Shown here: positions 27,215-38,100 of the stretch, piece after piece
Numbering within the stretch: the stretch's first letter is position 1
How the letters are laid out: each line of letters begins with the position of its first letter
Origin: Ferrovibrio sp965278975
Lineage (GTDB): Bacteria > Pseudomonadota > Alphaproteobacteria > Ferrovibrionales > Ferrovibrionaceae
Reading direction: 5' to 3'
DNA: 64,000 bases
Assembly: GCF_965278975.1 (NCBI RefSeq)
Contig: NZ_OZ257126.1
Span: 124,001 to 188,000, forward strand
Notes under the pieces: generated by a model
What the model saw: only the letters and a program-made list of their open reading frames with translations
Databases searched by the model: none
What the model was told of the DNA's origin: nothing
Program-made: the position numbers and the translations under genes

Positions 27215-27803
27215 CGATGAGCTGGCGGAAGGCCAGCGCGCGATGGCTGATCGCGTGCTTCGCCTCCGGCTCCATTTCGCCGAAGCTGAGATCCTGGCCA
27301 TCGGCAAGGAACATCGGATCATAACCGAAGCCCTTGGTGCCGCGCGGCGGCCAGACAAGCTGCCCCGGCAGGATACCGGAGAAGCTTTCCGTGTGGCCAT
27401 CGGGCCAGGCCAACGTGAGCACGCAGACGAATTGCGCGCTAATCACACCCTTGGCACCGGACTTCTCCACCGCGTCCCACACCTTGCGCATGGCAAGCTG
27501 GAAATCCTTCTCCGGCCCGGCCCAGCGCGCCGAATAGATGCCGGGATCGCCATGCAGGCAATCGACACTCATGCCGGAATCATCGGCGAGTGCCGGCAGG
27601 TTGGCGCCACGCGCCGAGGCCAGCGCCTTCAATTCGGCATTGGCAACGAAAGTGCTGCCGGTCTCTTCCGGTTCCGGCAAACCGAGATCGCCGGCGGAAA
27701 CCGCATCGACGTTGAACGGTGCCAGCAAGGCTGCGATTTCGCGCAGCTTGCCCTTGTTATGGCTGGCGATGACCAGCTTGCCGCCGTCAAACCGCCGCGC
27801 CAT
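27198..27803 (-). CDS. rdgB: XTP/dITP diphosphatase (RdgB/HAM1)
   Basis: 201-residue house-cleaning pyrophosphatase that removes non-canonical purine triphosphates (dITP, XTP). The N-terminal SHNKGKL loop, LADDSGMSVDCL, YSARWAG, and FGYDPMFL motifs are all present, and the end SHRALAFRQL matches the family SHR-A motif. Length is standard. It lies 5 bases after rph and overlaps hemW, so the three genes form one operon. Confidence 0.96.
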   Translation of the reverse strand: MARRFDGGKLVIASHNKGKLREIAALLAPFNVDAVSAGDLGLPEPEETGSTFVANAELKALASARGANLPALADDSGMSVDCLHGDPGIYSARWAGPEKDFQLAMRKVWDAVEKSGAKGVISAQFVCVLTLAWPDGHTESFSGILPGQLVWPPRGTKGFGYDPMFLADGQDLSFGEMEPEAKHAISHRALAFRQLIDACFA

Positions 27804-27808
27804 CGCTG

Positions 27809-28525
27809 TTACTTTCCAATAGCCTGGCGCTGCAGCGTGATCAGTTCGCCGACGCCCTTCTTGGCCAGCCGCAGCATGCCGAGGAACACATCCTCCGGGA
27901 AGGCTTCCTTCTCCGCCGTGCCCTGGATCTCGACGATATGGCCGGCATCGGTGAGCACGAAATTGGCATCGGCCTCGGCGCCGCTATCCTCGATATAATC
28001 GACATCGAGCACCGGCTGGCCCTGCACCAGGCCGCAGCTTACCGCCGCCACCTGGCCGGTGAGCGGGATCGACGCGATGGCGCCGGACTGCACCAGCTTC
28101 TGGAAAGCGAAATAGAGCGCCACCCAGCTGCCAGTGATCGCGGCGGTGCGGGTGCCGCCATCGGCCTGCAGCACATCGCAATCGAGGCGGATCTGGCGCT
28201 CGCCAAAACCATCGAGCTTGGTGACGGCGCGCAAGGAGCGGCCCACCAAGCGCTGGATTTCCTGCGTGCGGCCAGACTGCTTGCCCTTCGCGGCTTCGCG
28301 CTCGGTGCGGCTATGGGTGGAGCGCGGCAGCATGCCGTATTCCGCCGTCACCCAGCCGCGGCCGGTATTGCGCAGGAAGGGCGGCACGCGCTCTTCCACC
28401 GTGGCGGCGCAAAGCACATGGGTCTCGCCGAACTTCACCAGGCAGGAGCCTTCAGCATATTTGGCGAAGCCGGGTTCGAGCCGGATGGCGCGCAGTTGAT
28501 CGGGGGCGCGGCCGCTCGGGCGCAT
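27809..28525 (-). CDS. rph: Ribonuclease PH
   Basis: 238-residue phosphorolytic 3'-exoribonuclease that trims tRNA 3' ends; exact family length. Starts MRPSGRAPDQLR at ATG 28525, with AGGAG 7 bases before it. Visible motifs: SCLVKFGETHVLCAATVEE, GRGWVTAEYGMLPRST, RTQEIQRLVGRSLRAV, ADGGTRTAAITG (phosphate-binding region) and DLDY-type VLDVDYIEDSGAEAD. First gene of the rph-rdgB-hemW operon. In many alphaproteobacteria the gene divergent from rph is hrcA; here that position is taken by a zinc receptor, and hrcA is 24 kb away. Confidence 0.97.
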   Translation of the reverse strand: MRPSGRAPDQLRAIRLEPGFAKYAEGSCLVKFGETHVLCAATVEERVPPFLRNTGRGWVTAEYGMLPRSTHSRTEREAAKGKQSGRTQEIQRLVGRSLRAVTKLDGFGERQIRLDCDVLQADGGTRTAAITGSWVALYFAFQKLVQSGAIASIPLTGQVAAVSCGLVQGQPVLDVDYIEDSGAEADANFVLTDAGHIVEIQGTAEKEAFPEDVFLGMLRLAKKGVGELITLQRQAIGK

Positions 28526-28621
28526 GGGCGAACTCCTTGGCTGGGAAAGACAATAAGCCCTTCTAGTGGAGCCCATGGGCAGCGGCAAGAGCCGGCCGGC
28601 CAGGCACTTGCCTCATCTCGC

Positions 28622-28640
28622 AATGTTATAATATAACGTT
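28622..28640 (+). promoter_or_regulatory. Zur-like operator 1
   Basis: Centred on 28631, GTTATAATATAAC (28625-28637) is a perfect 6+1+6 palindrome, flanked by AAT/GTT so the symmetry extends outward with one mismatch. It matches the GTTATANTATAAC pattern known for alphaproteobacterial Zur (zinc uptake regulator) sites. A TATAAT box at 28627-28632 is embedded in it, so bound repressor would block the -10 region of the receptor promoter. Confidence 0.85.
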
Positions 28641-28657
28641 ATGTTATAAAGTAACAT
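28641..28657 (+). promoter_or_regulatory. Zur-like operator 2 (imperfect)
   Basis: ATGTTA (28641-28646) and TAACAT (28652-28657) form a second, less perfect copy of the same palindrome, with its centre 18 bp from that of operator 1. It ends 5 bases before the ribosome-binding GAGG (28662-28665) of the receptor gene. Two adjacent sites suggest cooperative binding by two dimers. Confidence 0.72.
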
Positions 28658-28670
28658 TAATGAGGACGCG

Positions 28671-30620
28671 ATGCCCAAGCCGAGCCGATTGCTGCCAGCC
28701 TATTCAGCCCTCCTCGCCCTTGCCGCCCTGCCGGCGGCGGCCCAGGAACAACCCGCCGAGACGCCGACCCTGCTGCCGCCGGTGCTGGTCAGTGCCCCCT
28801 TGCCCAGCCAGGCCGACGACATCCCCGAAGGCAGCACCGTGCTGGAAGGCCAAAAACTGCAACAGCGCCGCGCCGCCACTTTGGGCGAGACCCTGGATCA
28901 CACGCCGGGCATCGCCGCCACCGCTTTCGGACCGGGCGCCAGCCGGCCGATCATCCGCGGCCAGGGCGGTCCGCGCGTCCGCGTGCTGCAAAATGGCGTG
29001 GACAGCTTCGATGCCGCCAATGTCAGCCCCGATCATGCCGTGGTGGCGCCGATGGGCAGCGCCACGCGCATCGAGGTGCTGCGAGGGCCGGCCACTTTGC
29101 TCTATGGCAGTTCGGCCATCGGCGGCGTGGTGAATGTGATCGATGGCCGCATCCCGCAGGCAATGCCGAAGGATGGCGCCAGCGGCAGCCTGCGGCTCGG
29201 GCAGGGCCTCGGCCGCAGCGACAATGACAGCTTCGCCAGTGTCACCACCCCGGCGGGCGAGAACATCGCGCTGCATGCCGAGGGCGGCTTCAGCAATGCC
29301 GAGGATTATCGCGCCGGCAATGGCCGTGTCGACAACAGCGCGGCGCGTAGCCGCAACGGCGCGCTGGGCGGCAGCCTGTTCGGCAATAGCGGCTATGCCG
29401 GCATGGCGGTCTCGCGGTTCCACAGCTATTACGGCGTGCCCGGCGCCGATCCGGTCCATATCGCACTGCGCCAAACGCGGCTGGATGCGCAATTCGGCCT
29501 CTATGATCCGCTGCCCCTGGTCAGCGAACTGCGCGGCAAGTTCGGCTATGCCGATTACAAGCATGATGAAATCGAACCGGCCGGTGAGATCGCCACGCGT
29601 TTCAACAACGATAGCTGGGAAGGCCGGCTGGAAGCATTGCACAAGCTCGGCAATATCGAGGGCGTGGTCGGCATGCAGAGCAACCGGCGCGACTTCACGG
29701 CCCTGGGCGAGGAAGCCTACCTGCCGCAGAATGTCACCGACAGCCACGCATTGTTCGCGCTGGAGCGGTTCGAGGCCGGCCCCTGGCAATTCTCGCTCGG
29801 CGGCCGCCTGGAATACCAGAGCGTGGATGTGCCCTCCCAGGCGCAACAGCGCGACTTCACCAGCGGCAGCCTCGCCATCGGCAGCATCTACCGCTTCAAC
29901 CCGACCTATTCCACCGGCCTGTCGCTATCGCGCACCGAACGCGGCCCAACGGCGGAAGAATTGTTCTCCAACGGTGCGCATCTGGCGACACGCTCTTTCG
30001 AGATCGGCAATACCGGCCTGGGCAAGGAAACCGCCTGGCATGCGGAATGGTCGTTGCGCAAGAACCAGGGCGATGTGACCGGCGCCCTGAATCTATTCGC
30101 CACGCGCTATAACAACTTCATTTATGGTGCCTTCACCGGCGCGCAGCAGGCCGGCCTGGACGAACTGCTCTACAGCCAGACCGATGCCGATTTCCGTGGC
30201 GTGGAAATCGAGGCAACCTGGCGCTTCATGCAGGTTGCCGGCTTCGGCCTCAGCCTGGATGGCGGCTTCGACTATGTGCGGGCCCAGGATCGCGGCAATG
30301 GCCGGCCACTGCCGCTGATCCCGCCGCTTGGCTACCGGACAGGCTTCAATGCCGATAGCGACATGATCGGCTTCCGCATCGAAGTGTTGGGCCGCCTGGC
30401 GCAGCAGCGCACCGGCGCCAATGAGACTGAAACCAGCGGCTATACCTTGCTTAACACCGCCTTCACGCTGCGCCCCTTCGAGAATAACCGCGCCATCGAA
30501 CTGCAACTGAAAGGCAACAACCTGACGGATCGGCTGGGCCGCAACCACGTGTCGTTATTGAAGGAGGAGGCGCCTATCCGGGGCCGCGAGATCACCTTAG
30601 GGCTGGCCATGACCTTCTGA
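28671..30620 (+). CDS. znuD: TonB-dependent outer-membrane receptor, ZnuD-like (zinc uptake)
   Basis: 649-residue TonB-dependent receptor. Signal peptide about residues 1-24 (AAAQ), TonB-box-like LLPPVLVSAP, then a plug domain with GETLDHTPGIAATAFGPGAS, RPIIRGQGGPRVRVLQNGV and IEVLRGPATLLYGSSAIGGVVNV, followed by a 22-strand-type barrel ending in LAMTF with terminal Phe. The RGQGGPRVRVL signature is typical of ZnuD receptors. Two Zur-like palindromes lie in its promoter, which together with the family makes zinc the likely ligand. RBS GAGG 5 bases before ATG 28671. Possibly co-transcribed with the next outer-membrane gene, 85 bases on. Confidence 0.9.
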   Translation: MPKPSRLLPAYSALLALAALPAAAQEQPAETPTLLPPVLVSAPLPSQADDIPEGSTVLEGQKLQQRRAATLGETLDHTPGIAATAFGPGASRPIIRGQGGPRVRVLQNGVDSFDAANVSPDHAVVAPMGSATRIEVLRGPATLLYGSSAIGGVVNVIDGRIPQAMPKDGASGSLRLGQGLGRSDNDSFASVTTPAGENIALHAEGGFSNAEDYRAGNGRVDNSAARSRNGALGGSLFGNSGYAGMAVSRFHSYYGVPGADPVHIALRQTRLDAQFGLYDPLPLVSELRGKFGYADYKHDEIEPAGEIATRFNNDSWEGRLEALHKLGNIEGVVGMQSNRRDFTALGEEAYLPQNVTDSHALFALERFEAGPWQFSLGGRLEYQSVDVPSQAQQRDFTSGSLAIGSIYRFNPTYSTGLSLSRTERGPTAEELFSNGAHLATRSFEIGNTGLGKETAWHAEWSLRKNQGDVTGALNLFATRYNNFIYGAFTGAQQAGLDELLYSQTDADFRGVEIEATWRFMQVAGFGLSLDGGFDYVRAQDRGNGRPLPLIPPLGYRTGFNADSDMIGFRIEVLGRLAQQRTGANETETSGYTLLNTAFTLRPFENNRAIELQLKGNNLTDRLGRNHVSLLKEEAPIRGREITLGLAMTF

Positions 30621-30705
30621 CCCGGCAACGGCAAGAAAGGGGTGGTGGCTTTACACTGCCGGCGAATCCCGGGCAATCTGGTGGTCTATCGACCTGGATC
30701 GCCCC

Positions 30706-32169
30706 ATGCCGCTGCCCCGCTCTGCGCTTCTTCTCGCTACCGTATTCTGCCTGCCTGCCATGCTCGCCCGCGCCGGGGACGACCATGAGAAGAAAGGCGT
30801 GAGCACCGAGCTTGGCAGCGCCACGCTGAACTTCACGTTCGATGCCGGCTTCGGCGGCTTCAGCGTCACCAATCCGCAATTCGGCGGGGCTTCCAACAGC
30901 CCGAACGGCGAGCGTGCCGGCAAACGCAACTGGTTCGAGGGCTTTGTGAAGCCCGGCCTCGGCATCGAACAGCCCGTGGGGGATGGCACTGCCTATGCCG
31001 GTCTTTCCGCCATCGGCAGCTTCACGCGCGGCAATGGCGAGGCCCAGGCCACGGCAGGCACGGCACGGCAGCCGGATTTTCTCGCCCTCGAAGACGCCTT
31101 CATCGGCTGGCGCTCGGGCGCCACTTTCGCCTCGCTGGGCGAAGACGCGGTGGATTTTTCCATCGGCAACCAGGGTTTCAGCATCGGCGATGGCTTCCTG
31201 ATCGTGGACGGCACCGCCGAAGGCTGGCGCCGTGGCGCCTATGTGATGGGGCCGCGCGGCGCCTTCGAGCGCACGGCGATCCTCAAGCTCAATACCGATC
31301 CGGTGCGCGCCGATTTCTTCCACCTCGCCGGCCGTGTGGATCAGAAGCGCATGCAGGGCAATGATTCGCCCGGCACCCAGCTTTACGGCGCCAATATCGA
31401 ATGGTTCGGCTCGGCACACCTGGATCATGGCCGCAGCGAATACGAGGAACGCGCCTGGTATCTCGGCGCCACCTACCTGCATATCTATGACGCCGACATC
31501 ACGGCAACGGGCGGCGGCGCCAACCGCGACGGCCTGAATGTCTACGCGCTCCGCGCCGGCCTGGTGCCATCCGACACGTTCAATGGCTTCGGCCTTTACG
31601 GCGAATATGCCATGCAGGACAACGGCAAGACCGGTCGCAAGGTGAACGCCAAAGCCTGGTATGTCGAACCGCAATACGCCGCCAGCACCCTGCCCTGGCA
31701 GCCACGCCTGAGCTATCGCTTCGCCCGTTTCAGCGGCGACGACAATACCAACGACGCCACCGACAAATCCTGGGATTCACTCTATAGCGGCGGCGGCCCG
31801 CGTGGCTTCGGCTCCTGGGATCAGGGCGAGATCTACGCCCGCTATATCGGCGGCAACAGCAACCTGCGCAGCCAGATGCTGCATCTCAAATTACAGCCCG
31901 ACGAATCCTTAAGCCTCGGCGCCATCTATTACCGGCATGACTTCGATGCCGTGCCGAATGGCGCCCGTTCGCGCCGCCTGATGGATGAAGTGAATGTCTA
32001 CAGCCAGTGGGAAACGCCGGTGAAGGGCCTGAATCTCACGCTTGTCGGCGGCATGGGCAAGCCGGGCGACGGCCAGAAGCAATCGGCAACCGCCAACAAT
32101 GCCGGCAATGGCGAAGCCGTGGACCGCACCATCTGGCTCGGCCAATTCGTCATCGGCTACAGCTTCTAG
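30706..32169 (+). CDS. Outer-membrane beta-barrel protein of unknown family (porin-like)
   Basis: 487-residue protein with a signal peptide (residues 1-22, ending LARA), a His/Asp/Glu-rich start to the mature part (GDDHEKKG), and alternating aromatic-hydrophobic strands throughout, ending in FVIGYSF with the C-terminal Phe of BAM-inserted barrels. Stretches such as FEGFVKPGLGIEQPV and AFIGWRSGATFASLGEDAVDFSIG resemble alginate-export-type porins, but I cannot assign a named family. It follows the ZnuD-like receptor by 85 bases and may share its zinc control. The last 4 bases overlap the stop of the convergent giant repeat gene. Confidence 0.85.
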   Translation: MPLPRSALLLATVFCLPAMLARAGDDHEKKGVSTELGSATLNFTFDAGFGGFSVTNPQFGGASNSPNGERAGKRNWFEGFVKPGLGIEQPVGDGTAYAGLSAIGSFTRGNGEAQATAGTARQPDFLALEDAFIGWRSGATFASLGEDAVDFSIGNQGFSIGDGFLIVDGTAEGWRRGAYVMGPRGAFERTAILKLNTDPVRADFFHLAGRVDQKRMQGNDSPGTQLYGANIEWFGSAHLDHGRSEYEERAWYLGATYLHIYDADITATGGGANRDGLNVYALRAGLVPSDTFNGFGLYGEYAMQDNGKTGRKVNAKAWYVEPQYAASTLPWQPRLSYRFARFSGDDNTNDATDKSWDSLYSGGGPRGFGSWDQGEIYARYIGGNSNLRSQMLHLKLQPDESLSLGAIYYRHDFDAVPNGARSRRLMDEVNVYSQWETPVKGLNLTLVGGMGKPGDGQKQSATANNAGNGEAVDRTIWLGQFVIGYSF

Positions 32170-35100
32170 AGTTCGCGGAAGACGCTGAAATCGTAGGTCC
32201 AGGGCGTGCTGCCATCGGTGGTGACCTTGCCGATCAGCACCGAACTGCCGCCGAAGAAGTCGCCATTGGCCTCGTAATAAAGCTGGCCGGTATCCTGCTG
32301 ATAGACGAAGCCGCCCTCGCCGAGCTGCGTCGCGGCGCGGGCCACCGCATCGGCCACCATCTTGATATTGACGTTATCGACCAGCTGATCGGCCAGCACG
32401 AAGGCATTGCCGGTCAGTGTGCTGTTGTTGTTGGTATCGAAGGCGATCTTGTCGCCGCTGCCCATGTCCAGCACCGTGGTGGTGCCGCTGGTGCTGTCGA
32501 ACACAAAGCGGTCATTGCCGGCGCCGCCGGTCAGTGTATTGGTGCCGCTGCCGCCCATCAGCGTGTCGGCGCCAACGCTGCCGACAATGGTATCGTTGCC
32601 GCCACCGCCAAAGACGAAACCAGCCTGGCTGCCGCCGAGCGTGATATTGTCTGCCCCGGTGCCACCATTCACCGTCTCGGCGCCGGATACGGTAATAGTG
32701 TTGGTGCCATTGGCGAGCGTAAGCGTGTCGAGGCCGGAGCCAAGATCGATGCTGTCGCCGGTGAAGGCCGTGGTCAGCGTCACATTATCGGCACCGCTGC
32801 CGCCGGTCAGCGTCTCGATGCTGCTGACCGTGATGCTGCCGCCCGTGTTGCTGAGCGTCAGGCTGTCGGCGCCGGTGCCGCCGGTCACCGTCTCGATATT
32901 GCTGACCGTCAGCTCGTTGCCGCCATTGGCCAGCTTCAGGCTGTCATTGCCGGCGCCAAGATCGAGCACCGCCCCCGGCTCCACGGCCTGGATGAAGGTG
33001 ACGGCATCGTTGCCGCTGCCGCCGATCAGGGTTTCGATGCCGCTCATGGTGATGGCATTGCCGCCATCGGCAAGCGTGACACTATCGGCGCCACTGCCGC
33101 CATTCAGCGTCTCGACACCGGATACTGTCAGCGTGACGCCACCATCGGCCAGGGTGACATTGTCCGCACCCGCGCCGCCGATCAGCGTCTCGATGCCATC
33201 GACCACGATTGTATTGCCGCCAGCCCCCAGCGTGACGATATCGCTGCCGCTGCCGCCGACCAGGGTTTCGATATTGCTGGCCGTCAGCGTGTTGCCACCA
33301 TCGGCCAGGGTCAGGCTGTCGCTGCCGCCGGCAAGATCGAGGCTGGCAGCGGTAAGGCCGCTGAGCAGCGTGATGCTGTCATCGCCGCCGCCGCCGATCA
33401 GCACTTCCACATTAGCGATGGTGGCGCTGCCACCAGCGGCGGAAAGGGTCAGGGTATCGCTGCCGGCACCGAGATCAATCTGTGCATCAACCAGGGCACC
33501 AGCAATGGTAACGCTGTCACTGCCACTGCCGCCGGTCAGGGTTTCGACATTCGACACCGTGAGGCTGTTGCCGCCATCGGCCAGCACCAGCACGTCGCCG
33601 CCGGCACCCAGATCGATGCTGGCATTGCTCATGGTGCCGCCCAGCGTCACCGTATCGGCCAGCGCACCGCCCTGGATCGATTCAATGTTGCTGAGCGTGA
33701 TGTCGTTGATTTCATCGGCGAGCGTCAGGCTGTCGGAACCGGCGCCGAGATCGATCAGGGTATTCGCGGCCAGCGAGCCAGAGAGCGTGATGATATCCGC
33801 GCCGCTGCCGCCGATCAGGGTTTCGATATTGGCGATCAGCAAGGTGTTGCTGGTGGCGGTAAGCACCAGCTTGTCATCGCCATCACCCAGATCGACAAAG
33901 CCGCTGGCGGGCGCGGTGCCCAGCGTGATCAAATCGATGCCATCGCCGCCGACAATCGTCTCGACATAATTGACCGTGGCGGTATTGCCGCCATCGGCGA
34001 ATTTCAGTTTGTCGCTGCCCGCGCCGAGCGAGATATTGCCGTTATCCACCGTGGTGGCGAGCGTCACGTCATCGGTGCCGGCACTGGCAATAATGGTTTC
34101 AACATTGGTCAGGGTGACGATATTGCCGCTGCCGGTCAGGGTGAGGCTGTCATCGCCATCGCCCAGGTCAATCAGCGCGCCAGTACCCAGCACGCTGGTG
34201 AGCGTCACCTTGTCACTGCCGCTGCCGCCGACCAGGGTTTCCACATCGGTGACCGTCAGCGTGTTGCCGCCATCGGCGAGATAGAGCCGGTCATTGCCGC
34301 CATTGAGATCGAAATTGCCAGATGACAGCGTGGTATCCAGGGTGATCACGTCGGCACCGCTGCCGCCGATCACCGATTCCACATTGCTGAGCGTGATGCT
34401 GTTGCCGCCATCGGCCAGAGTGAGTTTGTCGGCACCGGCACCCAGATCGATTTCGCCGCCATAAGTATTCGACAGGGTGACGATATCGGCGCCACTGCCA
34501 CCGATCAGGGTTTCGACATTGCTCAAGGTAATGGTGTTGCCACCAGACCCCAGGGTCACCGTATCGCTGCCGCTGCCGGCGAACAGGCTTTCAACACCAC
34601 TGATGGTGATGACATTGGTGCCGTTTGCCAGCGTCAGCGTATCGACGCCGGTGCCGAGCGCATAGCTGCCATTGGTCACGGCATCGGTCAGCCTGACATC
34701 GTCGGTGCCGGTGCCGCCAACCACGGTCTCGACGCCGGTCAGCGTCAGCGTGTTGTCGCCATTCGCCAGGGTCAGTTTGTCGTTGCCGGCCCCCAGGTCG
34801 ATCTGGCCGGTCATGGTGGTGGACAGCTTGATCGTATCGGCACCAGTGCCGCCGATGATGGTCTCGGTGTCGCCGATCGTGGCGTTGTTGGTGCCATCGG
34901 CCAGCACGATCTTGTCGGCACCACTGCCCATGTTGAGTTGCAGCGTGCCCTGCGCCACCGACAGCGTTACATAATCGCTGCCGACGCCGCCGAGAATGGT
35001 TTCGGCATTGCCCACGGTCACCGTGTTGCCGCCATCGGCCAGCGTCACCTTGTCGTTGCCGGCACCGGTTTCGACATGGCCGCCATTCAGCGTGGTAGTG

Positions 35101-38100
35101 AAAGTGAGACTGTCCGCACCGCTATTGCCGGTAACGGTCTCGATATTGGCAAGCGTCAGGGTATTGGTGCCGGCAGCCAGTGTCAGGCTGTCGCTGCCGC
35201 CCCCGAGATCGACACTGCCCTTCGGGATCGCCGCCGTGAAGGCAATGATGTCATTGCCGCTGCCGCTGGTCACGGTCTCGACGCCAGCCATGGTCAGGCT
35301 ATTGCCGCCATTGGCCAGAGCCAGGCTGTCGTTGCCGGTGCCCAGGTTGATTTCGATGCCGGTAACCGCATTGGTCAGCGTGATCGCATCGGCGCCGGTA
35401 CCGCCCGTAATGGTCTCGATATTGCCCAAGGTCAGCGTATTGATGCCGTTCGCCAGCACCAGCTTGTCATTGCCGGCGCCGAGGTCGATCTTGCCGCCCG
35501 TGACCAGGGCCGCCTGCAGGGTGACGATATCGGCACCCGAGCCACCGGTGATGGTTTCGACATTGCCGACCGTGATGGTGTTGCCGCCATCGGCCAGGGT
35601 CAGCTTGTCACCGCCGGTGCCAAGCTCGACATACATCTTGGTGCCGGCGGTATTGAGCGTCACGTTGTCGACGCCGCTATTGCCGATCACGGTCTCGATA
35701 TTGCTCAGCGTCAGGGTGTTGTTGCCCGCGCCCAGCGTCAGCTTGTCGTTGCCATCGCCAAGATCAATGCTGCCGTTCAGGGCTTCCAGCAGGGTGATGA
35801 CATCGGCGCCGGTATTGCCGATCAGGGTTTCGACACCGCTCACCGTGATGGTGTTGGCCCCGGCACCCAGCGTCAGGCTGTCGCTGCCGGCACCCAGGCT
35901 GATGCTGCCTTTGGCAATGCCGCCGGTGAGCGTGATCAGGTCGGCACCGCTGCCACCGGTAATGGTTTCGATATTGCTCAGGGTCAGCGTATTGCCGCCA
36001 TTGGCCAGAGCCAGGCTGTCATTGCCGGCGCCAAGGTCGACGCTGCCGCTCAAGGTAGTGGTCAGGGTAACGCTGTCGGCGCCGCTATTGCCGATGATGG
36101 TTTCGATGTTGCTGAGGGTGACGGTGTTCAGCCCGGCCGCCAGGATCAGCTTGTCGTTGCCGGCGCCGAAATCGAAGCTGCCGGCAGTGCCAACCGCATT
36201 GACCAGCGTGACCGTATCGTCGCCGCTGCCGGCAATCAGGGTTTCAACACCGGCCAGCGTGATGTTGTTGGTGCCATTGGCCAGCACCAGCTTGTCGTTG
36301 CCGATGCCGAGATCGATCGTGGCCGCGCTGAGGGCGGCGCCGAGCGTGATGATATCGGCGCCAGCACCGCCGATGATGGTCTCGATATTGTTGAGCGTCA
36401 GCGTGTTGCCGCCGCTGCCGAGTGTCAGCTTGTCATTGCCGGCGCCAAGATCGACCAGGCCGCTCACCCCGGTGGTGAACACGATACTGTCATTGCCGCT
36501 GCCGCCGATCACCGTCTCCGCATTGCCGACAGTGACATTCTGCGGCCCGCCATCGGCAAGCTGCAATTTGTCGGCGCCGGCGCCCAGTTCGATGCTGCCA
36601 CGCGCCAGCGTGGTTGCCAGGGTGATCAGATCGGCACCGGTGCCGCCGGTGATGGTCTCCACATTGCTGACTGTCAGGCTGTTGCCGCCATGGGCCAGCT
36701 TCAGGCTGTCATTGCCATTGGCAAGATCGATGGTGAGGCCGGTGACGGCATTGCCCAGCGTGATCGTATCGTTGGCATTGCCGCCCTGGATCGATTCGAC
36801 GTTGGTGACCGTGACGGTATTGACACCCAGGCCAAGGATCAGCTTGTCGCTGCCGGCGCCGAAATCATAGGTGGCACCGGTGATGCCGCCGGTGACGCTG
36901 ATGGTATCGTCGCCACTGCCGCCGATCAGGCTTTCGACGCCAGCAATGGTGATGCTGTTATTGCCATTCGCCAGGATCAGCTTGTCATTGCCGCCGCCCA
37001 GATCAATGCGGCTGGCCACGGTGTCGAGCAACGTCACGGTGTCAAAGCCGGCATTGCCGGTGACGCTTTCGACGCCGGTAAGCGTTACCGCATTGTTGCC
37101 CTTGCCAAGCGCCAGTTTGTCATTGCCGGCGCCGAGATCCAGTGTCGCGGTAGCTTGAGTGGTGAAGGTGATGCTGTCGGCGCCGCTGTTGCCGGTGACG
37201 GTTTCGATGCCGGTCAGTTGCAGGGTGTTTTCGCCGGCAGCCAGGGTCAGGCTGTCCTGGCCATCGCCCAGATCGATATTGCCCTTGGCCAGGGCATTGG
37301 CGAGCGTGATGCTGTCATTGGTCGAGCCGGTAATCAGCGTCTCAACACCAGTTACCGTGAGCGTGCCGCCATTCTGCAGGGTCAGCTTGTCGAGGCCGCC
37401 GCCAAGATCGATCACCGCGCTGGAGGCCAGCGCCGAGGTGATAACCACGGAATCGTTGGCGGTGCCGCCAGTCAGCGTCTCGATCGAGGTAACGGTGACA
37501 CTGTTGACCGCATTGGCGAGCTTGAGCGCATCATTGCCGCCGCCCAGATCAATGTTGGCCTTGGCCGCGGCAGAGAGCGTGATCAGGTCGTTGCCGCTGC
37601 CACCGGAAATGCTTTCCGCGTTCGCCACCGTGGCGCTGTTGCCGCCATCGGCCAGCTTCAGGCTGTCAACCCCGGCGCCAAGGTCAATCGAGGCATTGGT
37701 CAGTCCGGTGGCGATCGTGATGGTGTCGTTGCTGCTGCTGCCGACCAGGGTCTCGACATTGCCGATGCTGGCGCTGTTGCCGGCGCCGGCCAAGGTCAGC
37801 TTGTCAGCACCGCCGCCCAGATCGATGCTGGCATTGGTGAGCTTGCTGGAAATCGCCACCGTATCGGCGCCGCTGCCGCCGACCAGGGTCTCGACATTGC
37901 TGACGCCGATGCTGTTCACGCCATCGGCCAGGATCAGCTTGTCGTTGCCGGCACCAAGATCAATCGTGCCTTTGGAAAGCGTCTGGCCCAGCGTTATCGT
38001 GTCATTGCCGATACCGCTGGTGATGTTCTCTACATTGCTGATCGTGGCGGTATTCGCGCTATTGGCCAGTACCAGCTTGTCAACGCCGGCACCGAGATCA

